Assembly (NCBI RefSeq): GCF_009687865.1
Contig: NZ_BLAE01000030.1
Location: 62,001-126,000 of the forward strand
From: Acrocarpospora macrocephala
Lineage (GTDB): Bacteria; Actinomycetota; Actinomycetes; Streptosporangiales; Streptosporangiaceae
Reading direction: 5' to 3'
DNA length: 64,000 nt
A program made the position numbers and the translations under genes. Below the pieces are notes generated by a model that saw nothing but the letters and a program-made list of their open reading frames with translations, did not search any database and was not told where the DNA came from. Below are positions 34,409 through 41,971 of the stretch, one piece after another (the stretch's first letter is position 1; each line of letters begins with the position of its first letter).

Positions 34409-35998
34409 TCATCCGGCGTATACGGTCTGGCCGCCGACAACGGTCCTGAGCACCTGGATGTCGCCGGCCCGCTCGTCCTCGGTCTCCACCGGATCGGCGT
34501 CGAGCTCCACCCAGTCGGCGAGCGCGCCCGGCGCGAGCCACCCGCGTTCCCCGTCGGCGAAGCAGTACCTGGCGGCGTCCACGGTGTACATGCGGAGCGC
34601 CTCCTCGGCGGTGATCGCCTGCTCGGGCCCGAGCGGGGCGTCGAGGCCGCGGACCCGCCTGGTCCTGGCCTGCCACATGCCGAACAGCGGCGACATCGGG
34701 AAGTCCGGGCCGTCGGAGCCGCCCGCCACCGTCACCCCGGCGTCGAGCCAGTCCCGCAGCGGCGCCGTGCCGGCGGCCGGTTCCCCGAACCGGGCGGCGA
34801 TCCCGGACGCCACCCGCCACTGCATGGACGGCTGGGTGGAGAGCAGCACGCCGAGCCGCCCGGCCAGCGCCATGCTCTCCGCCGACGGCCAGAGGTAGCA
34901 GTGCATGATCGAGAACCGCAGGTCGCGGATGGGCCACTCCGCGTCCGCCCGCTCGAACGCCGCCAGGGCGACCCGGACCGCCTCGTCCCCGACGGCGTGC
35001 ACCGCCATCGACCACCCCTCTCGGGCGCAGAACCGGACGAGTTCCTCGAAGGTCTCCGACCCGCAGGTCTGGTTGCCGTGGTATCCGTCGGTGCCCGGCC
35101 AGGGCCGGGAGAGCAGCGCCGTGCCGAAGCCGCCGGTGCCGTCCAGGTAGACCTTGAGCGGCCCCAGCTTGAACAGCTCGTCGCCGAACCCCGTCCGCAC
35201 CCCGAGCCCGCCGAGCCCGCGCAGGAACCGCCCGGGCGGCACGTCGGTGTCGGCCAGCGGCATGCCCATGGTCCGCAGGGTGAGCCGTCCGGTCCGCCAG
35301 GCGTCCTGGTAGACGGCCATCTCGTGGGGGAACAGGCCGGGCTCGCTCGCCCCGGTGACGCCCAGCGAGTGCAGGTGCCGCTGCGCCTCGTCCAGGGCGG
35401 CCGCCAGTTCCGCCGCCGAGGGCGGCGGGATCAGCGAGAAGACCAGGTCCGCGGCCGGGCGCTCGACCAGGACGCCGGTCGGCTCGCCGTCCGGCGTCCG
35501 CTCGATCCGCCCGCCGGGCGGATCGGGGGTGGCGCGGCCGATCCCGGCGCGGCGCATCGCCTCGCTGTTCACGATCGCGTCGTGGGTGCGCCGGTCCAGG
35601 TAGAGGGCGACCCCCGGGGAGACCGGGTCCAGGTCGGCCGCGGTGGGCAGCCGGCCCTCGGCGAGATCCTCCTCGTGGAAGTGGGCCCCCACCACGACCC
35701 AGTCGTGGCCGGGGTTGGCCGCGAGCCAGTCCCGGATCCGGTCGACCACCTCGGCCACCGACCCCGCCTCCGAGATGGTCAGCCGCCGGCGTTCGAGTCC
35801 GGCGGTGAGCACATGGACGTGGGAGTCGATGAAGCCGGGGAGCACGGGCCCGGCCGCCCGGTGGACGGGGACGTGCGCGCCCGCCAGGGCGCGCACGTCG
35901 GCCAGGTCGCCCGTGGCGGCGATCCGGTCGCCGACCACGAGCATGGCCTCGGCCAGCGGCCGCGCGGGATCCATGGTCCGGATGCGCCCGGCGACCAC
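34409..35998 (-). CDS. YtcJ-like amidohydrolase
   Basis: Metal-dependent amidohydrolase family 3 enzyme, ~529 residues. Motifs: FIDSHVHVL (~45), KVYLDGTGG (~265), MAVHAVGDEAV (~305), IMHCYLW (~340) and the metal Asp in VAGGSDGPDFP (~410). The family includes N-substituted formamide deformylase (NfdA), which fits its neighbours. The start is uncertain: GTG 35998 avoids a long overlap with the upstream gene, while TTG 36034 or GTG 36067 would add 12-23 residues. The stub at 43.6 kb shares its N-terminal (VAGxxxTxDPARPxAxAM) and C-terminal (VLRTxVGGxTVY) sequences. Confidence 0.83.
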   Translation of the reverse strand: MVAGRIRTMDPARPLAEAMLVVGDRIAATGDLADVRALAGAHVPVHRAAGPVLPGFIDSHVHVLTAGLERRRLTISEAGSVAEVVDRIRDWLAANPGHDWVVVGAHFHEEDLAEGRLPTAADLDPVSPGVALYLDRRTHDAIVNSEAMRRAGIGRATPDPPGGRIERTPDGEPTGVLVERPAADLVFSLIPPPSAAELAAALDEAQRHLHSLGVTGASEPGLFPHEMAVYQDAWRTGRLTLRTMGMPLADTDVPPGRFLRGLGGLGVRTGFGDELFKLGPLKVYLDGTGGFGTALLSRPWPGTDGYHGNQTCGSETFEELVRFCAREGWSMAVHAVGDEAVRVALAAFERADAEWPIRDLRFSIMHCYLWPSAESMALAGRLGVLLSTQPSMQWRVASGIAARFGEPAAGTAPLRDWLDAGVTVAGGSDGPDFPMSPLFGMWQARTRRVRGLDAPLGPEQAITAEEALRMYTVDAARYCFADGERGWLAPGALADWVELDADPVETEDERAGDIQVLRTVVGGQTVYAG

Positions 35999-36023
35999 GG
36001 TCGCCGGGCCGGCCGGATCCGGG

Positions 36024-37160
36024 CTACTGGGCAAGCCAGCCCGTGTACCAGGCGAGGAGTGCGTCACGCTGCTCCGCCCGCGCCCGGGAGTTCTGCCAGA
36101 CGATCTTGTCGTGGGAGGGGGAGCTGACGATGTTGGCAAGGGTCTCCTCGGTCATGTGCTGGAACGCGTCGGGGTTGCCGGGGCCGTAGCCGGTCAGCTT
36201 CGCGAACTCGGCCTGCCGCTTCGGGTCGCTCATCCACTCCGCGAGCGCGAAGATGTTGTCCGGGTTCGGCGCCTTGGCGGGGGTGACCATCACGTTCGGC
36301 GCGACGACCGCCTGGTTCCAGGAGACGGTGACGTCCTGGCCGCCGTTGCGGAGCGCGGCGTACTGGCCGCTCGGGCCGAGGGCGACCGCGGCGGTCCCGG
36401 AGGCGATCAGCTGCTGGATCTCCGGGTAGGCGTTGTAGAAGACCATGTTCGGGCGCAGCTCGTTCAGCTTCTTGGTGCACCGGTCGAGGTCGAGCGGGTA
36501 GAGCTGGTCGGCGGCGACGCCGTCGGCGAGCAGCGCGACCTCGCAGGTGCTGTCGTAGCTGCCGGGGGTGCCGGGCCAGGCCCGCTTGCCGGGGAACTTT
36601 TTGACGTCCCAGAAGTCGGCCCAGGTCTGCGGGCCGCCGTTGGGGAAGGTGCTGGTCAGGTAGCCCTGAGCGTGGCCGACCAGGAAGGTGCCCCACGCCT
36701 TGTCCCTGATGTCCTCCGGCAGCTGCTGGTCCAGGGTGGCGCCGGCGGGCCGGGAGAGGATGTTGTCCTTGTACCGGTAGGCGTAGTCGAGGCCGACGTG
36801 CATGGCGTCGTAGTCGCCCGCGCCGCCGTTGAGCATGGTGTCGGCGAGCGCGTCCTCCTCGACGGTGGAGACCACCTCCACCCCGGTGTCGCCGGTGAAC
36901 CCGTCGAAGTAGGTCGTCTGGCGGGCCTTGTTGGTGGGGCCGCCGAAGTCGGCCCAGACGATCCTGCCGGACAGCTTCTGTCCGCCGGACGGGGCGGCCG
37001 TGCCGGACGGGGCGCTCGTGGTGGACTCGGTGCCGCCACCGCAGGCGCTCAGCGCGAGCGCGGCGGTGAGGGACAGCGCCACCGCGGAGAACAGGCGGCG
37101 GGTGGACCGTGAGGGAAGGGGACGCGGGGGAAGGGGACGGAGCGGCGCTGGAGCGGACAT
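36024..37160 (-). CDS. ABC transporter substrate-binding lipoprotein, PotD/spermidine-putrescine type
   Basis: Extracytoplasmic receptor of 378 residues. A long basic N-region is followed by a hydrophobic stretch and lipobox LSAC (Cys ~41). The mature chain is a SBP_bac_8/PotD-type protein (IVWADFGGPTNKARQ, TWADFWDVKKFPGKRAWP). No permease or ATPase gene is adjacent; the matching PotBCA genes lie at 47.3-50.1 kb and share the operator type. It heads an operon with the YtcJ-like and phosphotriesterase-like genes. The ligand is likely an amine or amide, from family and context. Confidence 0.88.
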   Translation of the reverse strand: MSAPAPLRPLPPRPLPSRSTRRLFSAVALSLTAALALSACGGGTESTTSAPSGTAAPSGGQKLSGRIVWADFGGPTNKARQTTYFDGFTGDTGVEVVSTVEEDALADTMLNGGAGDYDAMHVGLDYAYRYKDNILSRPAGATLDQQLPEDIRDKAWGTFLVGHAQGYLTSTFPNGGPQTWADFWDVKKFPGKRAWPGTPGSYDSTCEVALLADGVAADQLYPLDLDRCTKKLNELRPNMVFYNAYPEIQQLIASGTAAVALGPSGQYAALRNGGQDVTVSWNQAVVAPNVMVTPAKAPNPDNIFALAEWMSDPKRQAEFAKLTGYGPGNPDAFQHMTEETLANIVSSPSHDKIVWQNSRARAEQRDALLAWYTGWLAQ

Positions 37161-37216
37161 AGGCTTCGAGCCTCCAAGTCGGGACGCTGCGGTGTCGCAG
37201 ATACCTCGAGGATCGT

Positions 37217-37243
37217 GGATTCACTTTGAGGTGTCTTGGATCC
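37217..37243. promoter_or_regulatory. GntR-type paired operator D (binding-protein operon)
   Basis: GTGGATTCAC (box 37217-37222) and TTGGATCCAAT (box 37238-37243), 21 bp apart, 57 bp before the binding-protein start. A further perfect palindrome GGATGCATCC is at 37258-37267. Confidence 0.8.
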
Positions 37244-37296
37244 AATGTAAGTGCCTAGGATGCATCCGTAGGTTAAGGACAGGTATCGGATTTCGG

Positions 37297-39531
37297 TCAC
37301 CCGGGCTCGTCGAGTACCGGGGCCCCCGAGGCGAACCTGCGGACGACGTTGCCGAGCAGCCGGCTGACATCGCCGTCGAGCTCGCGGAGCGCCCCCGCGA
37401 ACGCGATGGACCCGGCCGAGAAGACCGCTCCCCCACCGGCCCGGGGAACGAGCACCAGGTCCGCGTGGACCCGCGGATTCCGTCCACCGCCCAGCACCCG
37501 GCTGGTCATGTTGAAGTTCTCCCTGGCCTCCAGCATGTCGTCGTCGTGCCCGACCGAGGTCGCGAGCACGATCGCCTCGGCCGCGGTGCCCAGCGGCGGG
37601 GCGGCCGAGTCGATCTCCAGCCCGGCCGCGCCGCCCGACACGCCGTCGGCGCCGAAATCCCGGGCGCGGACGCCGTCGAACACCCAGTCGGTGGCGGGGT
37701 CGTGGGCGACCCGGCGGTACGGCGCCCCCGAGCCCGGATTGCCCGCCGCGACGAACCCGACCCCGAAGGTCTTCTGCGGCGCCCGGCCGCGGAACCGCCA
37801 GATGCCGCCCTGCTGGCCGGTGAACCCCAGGTGGTACTCGCCGGGCTCGGCCAGCCAGGCCTGGGTGCCGCCCCACCGCCGGACCTCGATCACCTGCTCG
37901 TCCTGCGGATCGACCCCGGTCACCCAGTACATGCCGTTGCCGCCGAGGTAGCAGAGCCGCCCGCCGGTGGCGGCGTACTCCTCGTAGGCGGCCAGCATCT
38001 CCAGGGTCGGGTATTCCGGATGCGTCCCGGTGAGGACGACCGGGTACCCGGCGAGCAGGCCGGCGCCCTCGCGGTGCAGGTCCCGGTCGGTGGCGACGTC
38101 GAACGGGATGCCCGAGCGGTCGAGCCAGTCGACCAGCTGCATGTCCCCGGTGAACTGCCAGACCGGCGCGTTGTGGTCGTAGGCGCGTTCGCGCAGCGTG
38201 AGCAGCGGGCGCCGCCAGCTGGAGTAGCAGACGCCGGTGCCGTCGGCGTGCGCCTCGTACAGGGAGTAGCCGAGCTCGCGGTGGGCGTCCCGGAAGAGCT
38301 CGAAGTCGTCGAGGGCCGGGACCTGCTGGGTCCACACCTGGGTGCGCGGGCTGTCCACCCCGACGTGGTCGTTGCCGTAGGCGAGGTAGCTGTTGGTGGG
38401 CAGGACGAGCAGCACCCGGGCCGGCCGCGCGTCCCCGGCCGGGCGGACGAACACCGGCACCGTGTCGGCGGCGCCGTCGGTGTCGGTCAGCTCCAGCGCG
38501 TACACGCCGCTGGGCAGGCCGGACGGCAGGCGGAGCACGGCCGGATCCCGCCAGCCGCAGTCGGTCATGTCGTCCCGGTGGAAGTGGATCGCGGCGTACT
38601 GTGCGGGAGCGAACCGGAAGTCGGTGACGTCTCCCGTCCACCCGGACGCGGTCACCGCGCGCTGCGGGTGGTGCACGGCCGTCCCGTGCCGCCCGTACGG
38701 CCCGGCGTCCACGACCTGACCGGTACGGCTGACGCCCCCGGGCCCGATGCCCGCCGCCAGATCCCAGGCGGCGACGACGTCCGGATGCCCGGCGAGCGTG
38801 GCACGGTCACCGCGCGCTCCCGCCCGCCCGACGACCACCGGGTTCTCGACCCGCCCGTCGTAACGCTCGTCCCCCTCGCCGCTCTCCGCCCGCCGCCCCC
38901 AGCGCAGCGGGACGCCCCGCGGGGGAAGCGGATCCCCGGGCAGCCGGGTCTCCGCCCGGGCCGGAGCGCTGCGGGGCAGCACCACCCGGTCGGCCTCGAA
39001 CGTGCCGCACGCGGCGACCTCCAGCTCGACGGCCGCTCCCGCGGCGCCGCCGATCGAGGCGCGCAGCTCGTACCAGCACCCGGACACCAGCGGCGCCCCG
39101 GCGACCAGCTCGGCCACGCCCGCCGCCGTGCCCACCACGAGCCGGGCCCGCCCGTCGGCGGCCAGGCCGAGCGTCCACCCCGCCGTGCCGTCCCAATGCG
39201 CGAGCACCGCCTGGGCGTCCGCGCCCGGCCGGGTCGGCATCACCGCGACGGCCACGGTCAGCCCGTCGGGCCCGGCCGAGGGGAACCCGTCGACCCGTAC
39301 GGACGAGCCTGCGATCGTCTCCTGGACGACCCCCGGACGGGTGATCGGAGCGACCCCGGGCACCGGAGCGACCCGGCGGCGCACTCCCGCGCTCGGGATC
39401 GACAGCGCGAGCAGGCGGACCAGCCGGGCGCTCCACTCGGCCGCGGGCGTGCTCACGTAGCAGGTCACGTCGTCGCCCGGCCGGTAGGAGATCCGGTCGG
39501 TGTACCCCATCACCCCGGGACGCCCGCTCAC
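37297..39531 (-). CDS. N,N-dimethylformamidase-like large subunit
   Basis: Large subunit of a DMFase-type amidohydrolase, 744 residues (the known protein has ~760). N-terminal lectin-like beta domains (~1-240) precede an alpha/beta core. Family hallmarks visible are DRISYRPGDDVTCYVS at the start, PTNSYLAYGND (~380) and LTGTHPEYPTLEML (~504), then YLGGNGMYWVT. Known DMFase holds a mononuclear iron through two Tyr and one Glu; the Tyr of YLAYGN and the Glu of HPEY are the likely equivalents. The GTG start overlaps the small-subunit stop. The true substrate may be another formamide or a bulkier amide. Confidence 0.85.
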   Translation of the reverse strand: MSGRPGVMGYTDRISYRPGDDVTCYVSTPAAEWSARLVRLLALSIPSAGVRRRVAPVPGVAPITRPGVVQETIAGSSVRVDGFPSAGPDGLTVAVAVMPTRPGADAQAVLAHWDGTAGWTLGLAADGRARLVVGTAAGVAELVAGAPLVSGCWYELRASIGGAAGAAVELEVAACGTFEADRVVLPRSAPARAETRLPGDPLPPRGVPLRWGRRAESGEGDERYDGRVENPVVVGRAGARGDRATLAGHPDVVAAWDLAAGIGPGGVSRTGQVVDAGPYGRHGTAVHHPQRAVTASGWTGDVTDFRFAPAQYAAIHFHRDDMTDCGWRDPAVLRLPSGLPSGVYALELTDTDGAADTVPVFVRPAGDARPARVLLVLPTNSYLAYGNDHVGVDSPRTQVWTQQVPALDDFELFRDAHRELGYSLYEAHADGTGVCYSSWRRPLLTLRERAYDHNAPVWQFTGDMQLVDWLDRSGIPFDVATDRDLHREGAGLLAGYPVVLTGTHPEYPTLEMLAAYEEYAATGGRLCYLGGNGMYWVTGVDPQDEQVIEVRRWGGTQAWLAEPGEYHLGFTGQQGGIWRFRGRAPQKTFGVGFVAAGNPGSGAPYRRVAHDPATDWVFDGVRARDFGADGVSGGAAGLEIDSAAPPLGTAAEAIVLATSVGHDDDMLEARENFNMTSRVLGGGRNPRVHADLVLVPRAGGGAVFSAGSIAFAGALRELDGDVSRLLGNVVRRFASGAPVLDEPG

Positions 39532-39860
39532 GGCAGCAGCCCGTAGTCCCGCAGCCTGCGCAGCAGCACCGCGTGCTCGGCCTCCCGGCGGGTGGCGTGC
39601 CGGTCCGCGCCGTCCGGGGCCGGGGGCGCGCCGCGGACCGTGGCGCGGCGGACGACCGCGAAGCCGTCCGGCGTGCGCAGCACCGCGTACCGCGGCAGCT
39701 CGGGGTCGGGGTTGCGGCGCAGGAAGTCCAGCACCTCGACCAGCGCGGCGGACTGCCCGCCGCGCGGTGGATGGGCGCGTGCCTCGGCCAGCAGCGCGGG
39801 GGTGACGAGGGCGCGGATCCGGTTGCCGCGGATGAACTCGTCCTGGATGCTCAGGCCCAT
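39528..39860 (-). CDS. N,N-dimethylformamidase-like small subunit
   Basis: Small protein of 110 residues (known DMFase small subunits have ~130) rich in charged residues: RGNRIRALVTPALLAEARAH, then LVEVLDFLRRNPDPELPRYAVLRTPDGFAVVR. It is joined to the large-subunit gene by a GTGA overlap, as expected for an alpha/beta enzyme. ATG 39860 is supported by GGGGAG upstream; an upstream in-frame start at 39938 would run through operator E. The subunit assignment rests on size, order and general resemblance. Confidence 0.75.
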   Translation of the reverse strand: MGLSIQDEFIRGNRIRALVTPALLAEARAHPPRGGQSAALVEVLDFLRRNPDPELPRYAVLRTPDGFAVVRRATVRGAPPAPDGADRHATRREAEHAVLLRRLRDYGLLP

Positions 39861-39889
39861 GCCGGCTCCCCTCAAGAAATGAACATTCT

Positions 39890-39916
39890 GGATCCTAGCA
39901 AGATGATTTAGGATCC
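39890..39916. promoter_or_regulatory. GntR-type paired operator E (DMFase-like genes / cysteine hydrolase, divergent)
   Basis: TCTGGATCCTAG (box 39890-39895) and TTAGGATCCAGA (box 39911-39916), 21 bp apart, in the 89-bp gap between the divergent small-subunit gene and the isochorismatase-family gene. The outer flanks TCTGGATCCTA/TAGGATCCAGA are themselves mirror images, making the whole element a large palindrome. Confidence 0.85.
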
Positions 39917-39949
39917 AGATCTGACGTCTGACCCCCAAGGAGCCGGAGC

Positions 39950-40558
39950 ATGGAGATCATCGGAAACGCCGTCCTCATCGTGGTCGACATCCAGGGCGGC
40001 GGGGTGCCCGAGGCGGAGTCCCGCACCGAGATCCCGCACATGGGCGGCCGGTCCGAACGTGTCGCGCGGGTCGAGAACCTGATCGGCGACTGCCGCGCCA
40101 AGGGTGTCCCCGTCGTCTTCATCCAGGAGGTCCACAAGCCGTCACTGGTCGACATCGGGCGCGAGCTGGACGGCGTGGAGGGGCCACACTGCGTCGAGGG
40201 CTGGCCGGAGACCGAGCTGGCGCCGCACATCCGGCCGCGGCCCGAGGAGTTCCTGATCCGCAAGCGCCGCTACTCGGCGTTCTTCGGCACCGAGCTGGAG
40301 ATCGTGCTCAAAGCGTACCGCGCCCAGACCGTGCTGCTGATCGGCGGGTTGACCGACGTCTGCATCCACTACACGGCGGTGGACGCGCACCAGCACGACT
40401 ACCACGTCAAGGTGCTGACCGACTGCGTGGGCGGCTCCTCGCAGCGCGCCCACGACGCCGCCCTGGAGGCCGTCCGGTACCTCCAGCGCGACGCGCTGGT
40501 GACCAGCGAGGAGGTGACGGCGTGGCTCGACGCCCGTGAACCGGTTGCGGAACTCTAA
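39950..40558 (+). CDS. isochorismatase-family cysteine hydrolase
   Basis: Amide or imide-type hydrolase of 202 residues. The catalytic triad of the cysteine hydrolases is visible: Asp in VLIVVDIQGG (~13), Lys in LIRKRRYSAFFGT (~105) and Cys in GLTDVCIHYTAVDAHQHDY (~145), with the cis-peptide GG before it. Nicotinamidase, carbamoylsarcosine amidase and biuret hydrolase share this pattern. RBS AAGGAG lies at 39937. It is controlled with the DMFase-like genes through operator E. Confidence 0.9.
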   Translation: MEIIGNAVLIVVDIQGGGVPEAESRTEIPHMGGRSERVARVENLIGDCRAKGVPVVFIQEVHKPSLVDIGRELDGVEGPHCVEGWPETELAPHIRPRPEEFLIRKRRYSAFFGTELEIVLKAYRAQTVLLIGGLTDVCIHYTAVDAHQHDYHVKVLTDCVGGSSQRAHDAALEAVRYLQRDALVTSEEVTAWLDAREPVAEL

Positions 40559-41811
40559 GGGGCAGGAGGCCGGGCACGCAGGCCGTGCCCCGGCTCGGCC
40601 GCCAGCACGCCCAGCCCGGCCACCGCCAGGGCGGCGGCGGCCACGAACGCCGACCACTCCCCCCACCAGCCGGACAGCACGCCCCCGAGGAACGATCCCC
40701 CGGCCAGGCCGACGGCGATGTACGCGTTGAAGAAGCCGAGCCCGGTGGCACGCAGGCTCGACGGCAGCCGCTCTGTGGCGATCATGGTGAGGGACGGGAA
40801 CAGCGGGGCGAACCCGGCGCCGAGCACCACCGCACCCACGGCCGCCATCGCGAACGACCCCGCCGCCGCGACCACCAGCAGACCCGCGGCCACGCAGCTC
40901 AGCGCCAGCGCCGCCGACCGCCGGGCGCCGATCCGGTCCGGCAGCCCGCCGACCGCCAGCCGGGCCAGCACCACCGAGGCCGCGAAGACGGTGAACACGC
41001 TCGCCCCGCCGAACACGCCGTCCGGCCGGATCCCCCGGGACTCCAGGTGCAGCACCAGGTAGGTGAGCAGCACGCCCTCGGTCGCCCAGACCAGGCCCGC
41101 GACCACCCCGGCCCGCGTCACCGACCGCACCGCGACCCGCCAGCCGGGCGCGCCCGGTACGCCGTCGGTGGGACCCGCCGCGCCACCGGCCAGGTTCTCC
41201 CCCGTCACCACCGCGGTCTCCTCCGGCGGGAACCCGTCCGCCCGGTGGCGGACGACCAGGGCGGCGGCCACGGAACCCAGCTGCAGCGCCCCGCAGACCA
41301 GCCACACCGCGCCGAACCCGGCGAGATGGAAGGTGTTCTCGCCGACCACGGGGCCGAGGGCGAGCCCGATCCACACGCCGAGGCCGAACACCCCCAGCGC
41401 CTGCCCGCGCCGCTCGGGGGCGACGATCGCGAGCACCCAGGCCATCAGCGCCGTCGCGATCACCGAACCGCCGGCGCCGAAGAGCACCCGGCCCGCGGCC
41501 ACGCCGGGGACGGTGGCCGACACGAGCAGGAACAGCACGCCGGCGGAGCCGAGCAGGCCGCTGGCCACCGAGACCACGCGGTAGCCGTACCGGTCGGCCA
41601 GCACGCCGGCGAACGGCTGGACCACGAGCGACGCGATCGGGGAGAGCCCCACCAGCGATCCGACCAGGGCGGGTCCGCCGCCGAGCACCTCCACCACGTA
41701 GCGTGGCAGCACGGGCGCCGTGGTGCTGTACGCGACGTTGCTGAGCGCGGACGAAACGAAGATCAGCCAGAACGCGGGCGTGGCGAAGCGCGGTGCGCCA
41801 CCCCGCCTCAT
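40555..41811 (-). CDS. MFS transporter
   Basis: Twelve-helix major facilitator of 418 residues. The loop 2-3 signature is GVLADRYGYRVV (~70) and the matching loop 8-9 motif is VGGLPDRIGARRSA (~290). The stop codon overlaps that of the convergent cysteine hydrolase gene by 4 bp. It could export a product or toxic intermediate; direction and substrate are unknown. Confidence 0.88.
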   Translation of the reverse strand: MRRGGAPRFATPAFWLIFVSSALSNVAYSTTAPVLPRYVVEVLGGGPALVGSLVGLSPIASLVVQPFAGVLADRYGYRVVSVASGLLGSAGVLFLLVSATVPGVAAGRVLFGAGGSVIATALMAWVLAIVAPERRGQALGVFGLGVWIGLALGPVVGENTFHLAGFGAVWLVCGALQLGSVAAALVVRHRADGFPPEETAVVTGENLAGGAAGPTDGVPGAPGWRVAVRSVTRAGVVAGLVWATEGVLLTYLVLHLESRGIRPDGVFGGASVFTVFAASVVLARLAVGGLPDRIGARRSAALALSCVAAGLLVVAAAGSFAMAAVGAVVLGAGFAPLFPSLTMIATERLPSSLRATGLGFFNAYIAVGLAGGSFLGGVLSGWWGEWSAFVAAAALAVAGLGVLAAEPGHGLRARPPAP

Positions 41812-41944
41812 CCGCGGCGGTCCGGGACCCGATCGGGCTCGTACGCGTTCTCGGAGCCGCGAAGCGCGACGATTGTATCCATGTGTCGATTATCAACACA
41901 TTTTTGAGATGTTCATCCAATTCTGGCGTGATTCTCCGCATACT

Positions 41945-41971
41945 GAATCCATGAGTACGACGATCGGATCC
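41945..41971. promoter_or_regulatory. GntR-type paired operator F (spanning the start of the gamma-glutamyltransferase-like gene)
   Basis: GAATCC (41945-41950) and GGATCC (41966-41971), 21 bp apart. The first box abuts the ATG at 41951 and the second lies in the coding sequence (codons for GSK). Binding here would block RNA polymerase progress or require a start further upstream. Confidence 0.65.

Noticed and set aside
36015-36020. GGATCC at the binding-protein/amidohydrolase junction as another operator
   Set aside because: It has no partner 21 bp away and is embedded in GC-rich sequence without the TTGGATCCAAT flanks.
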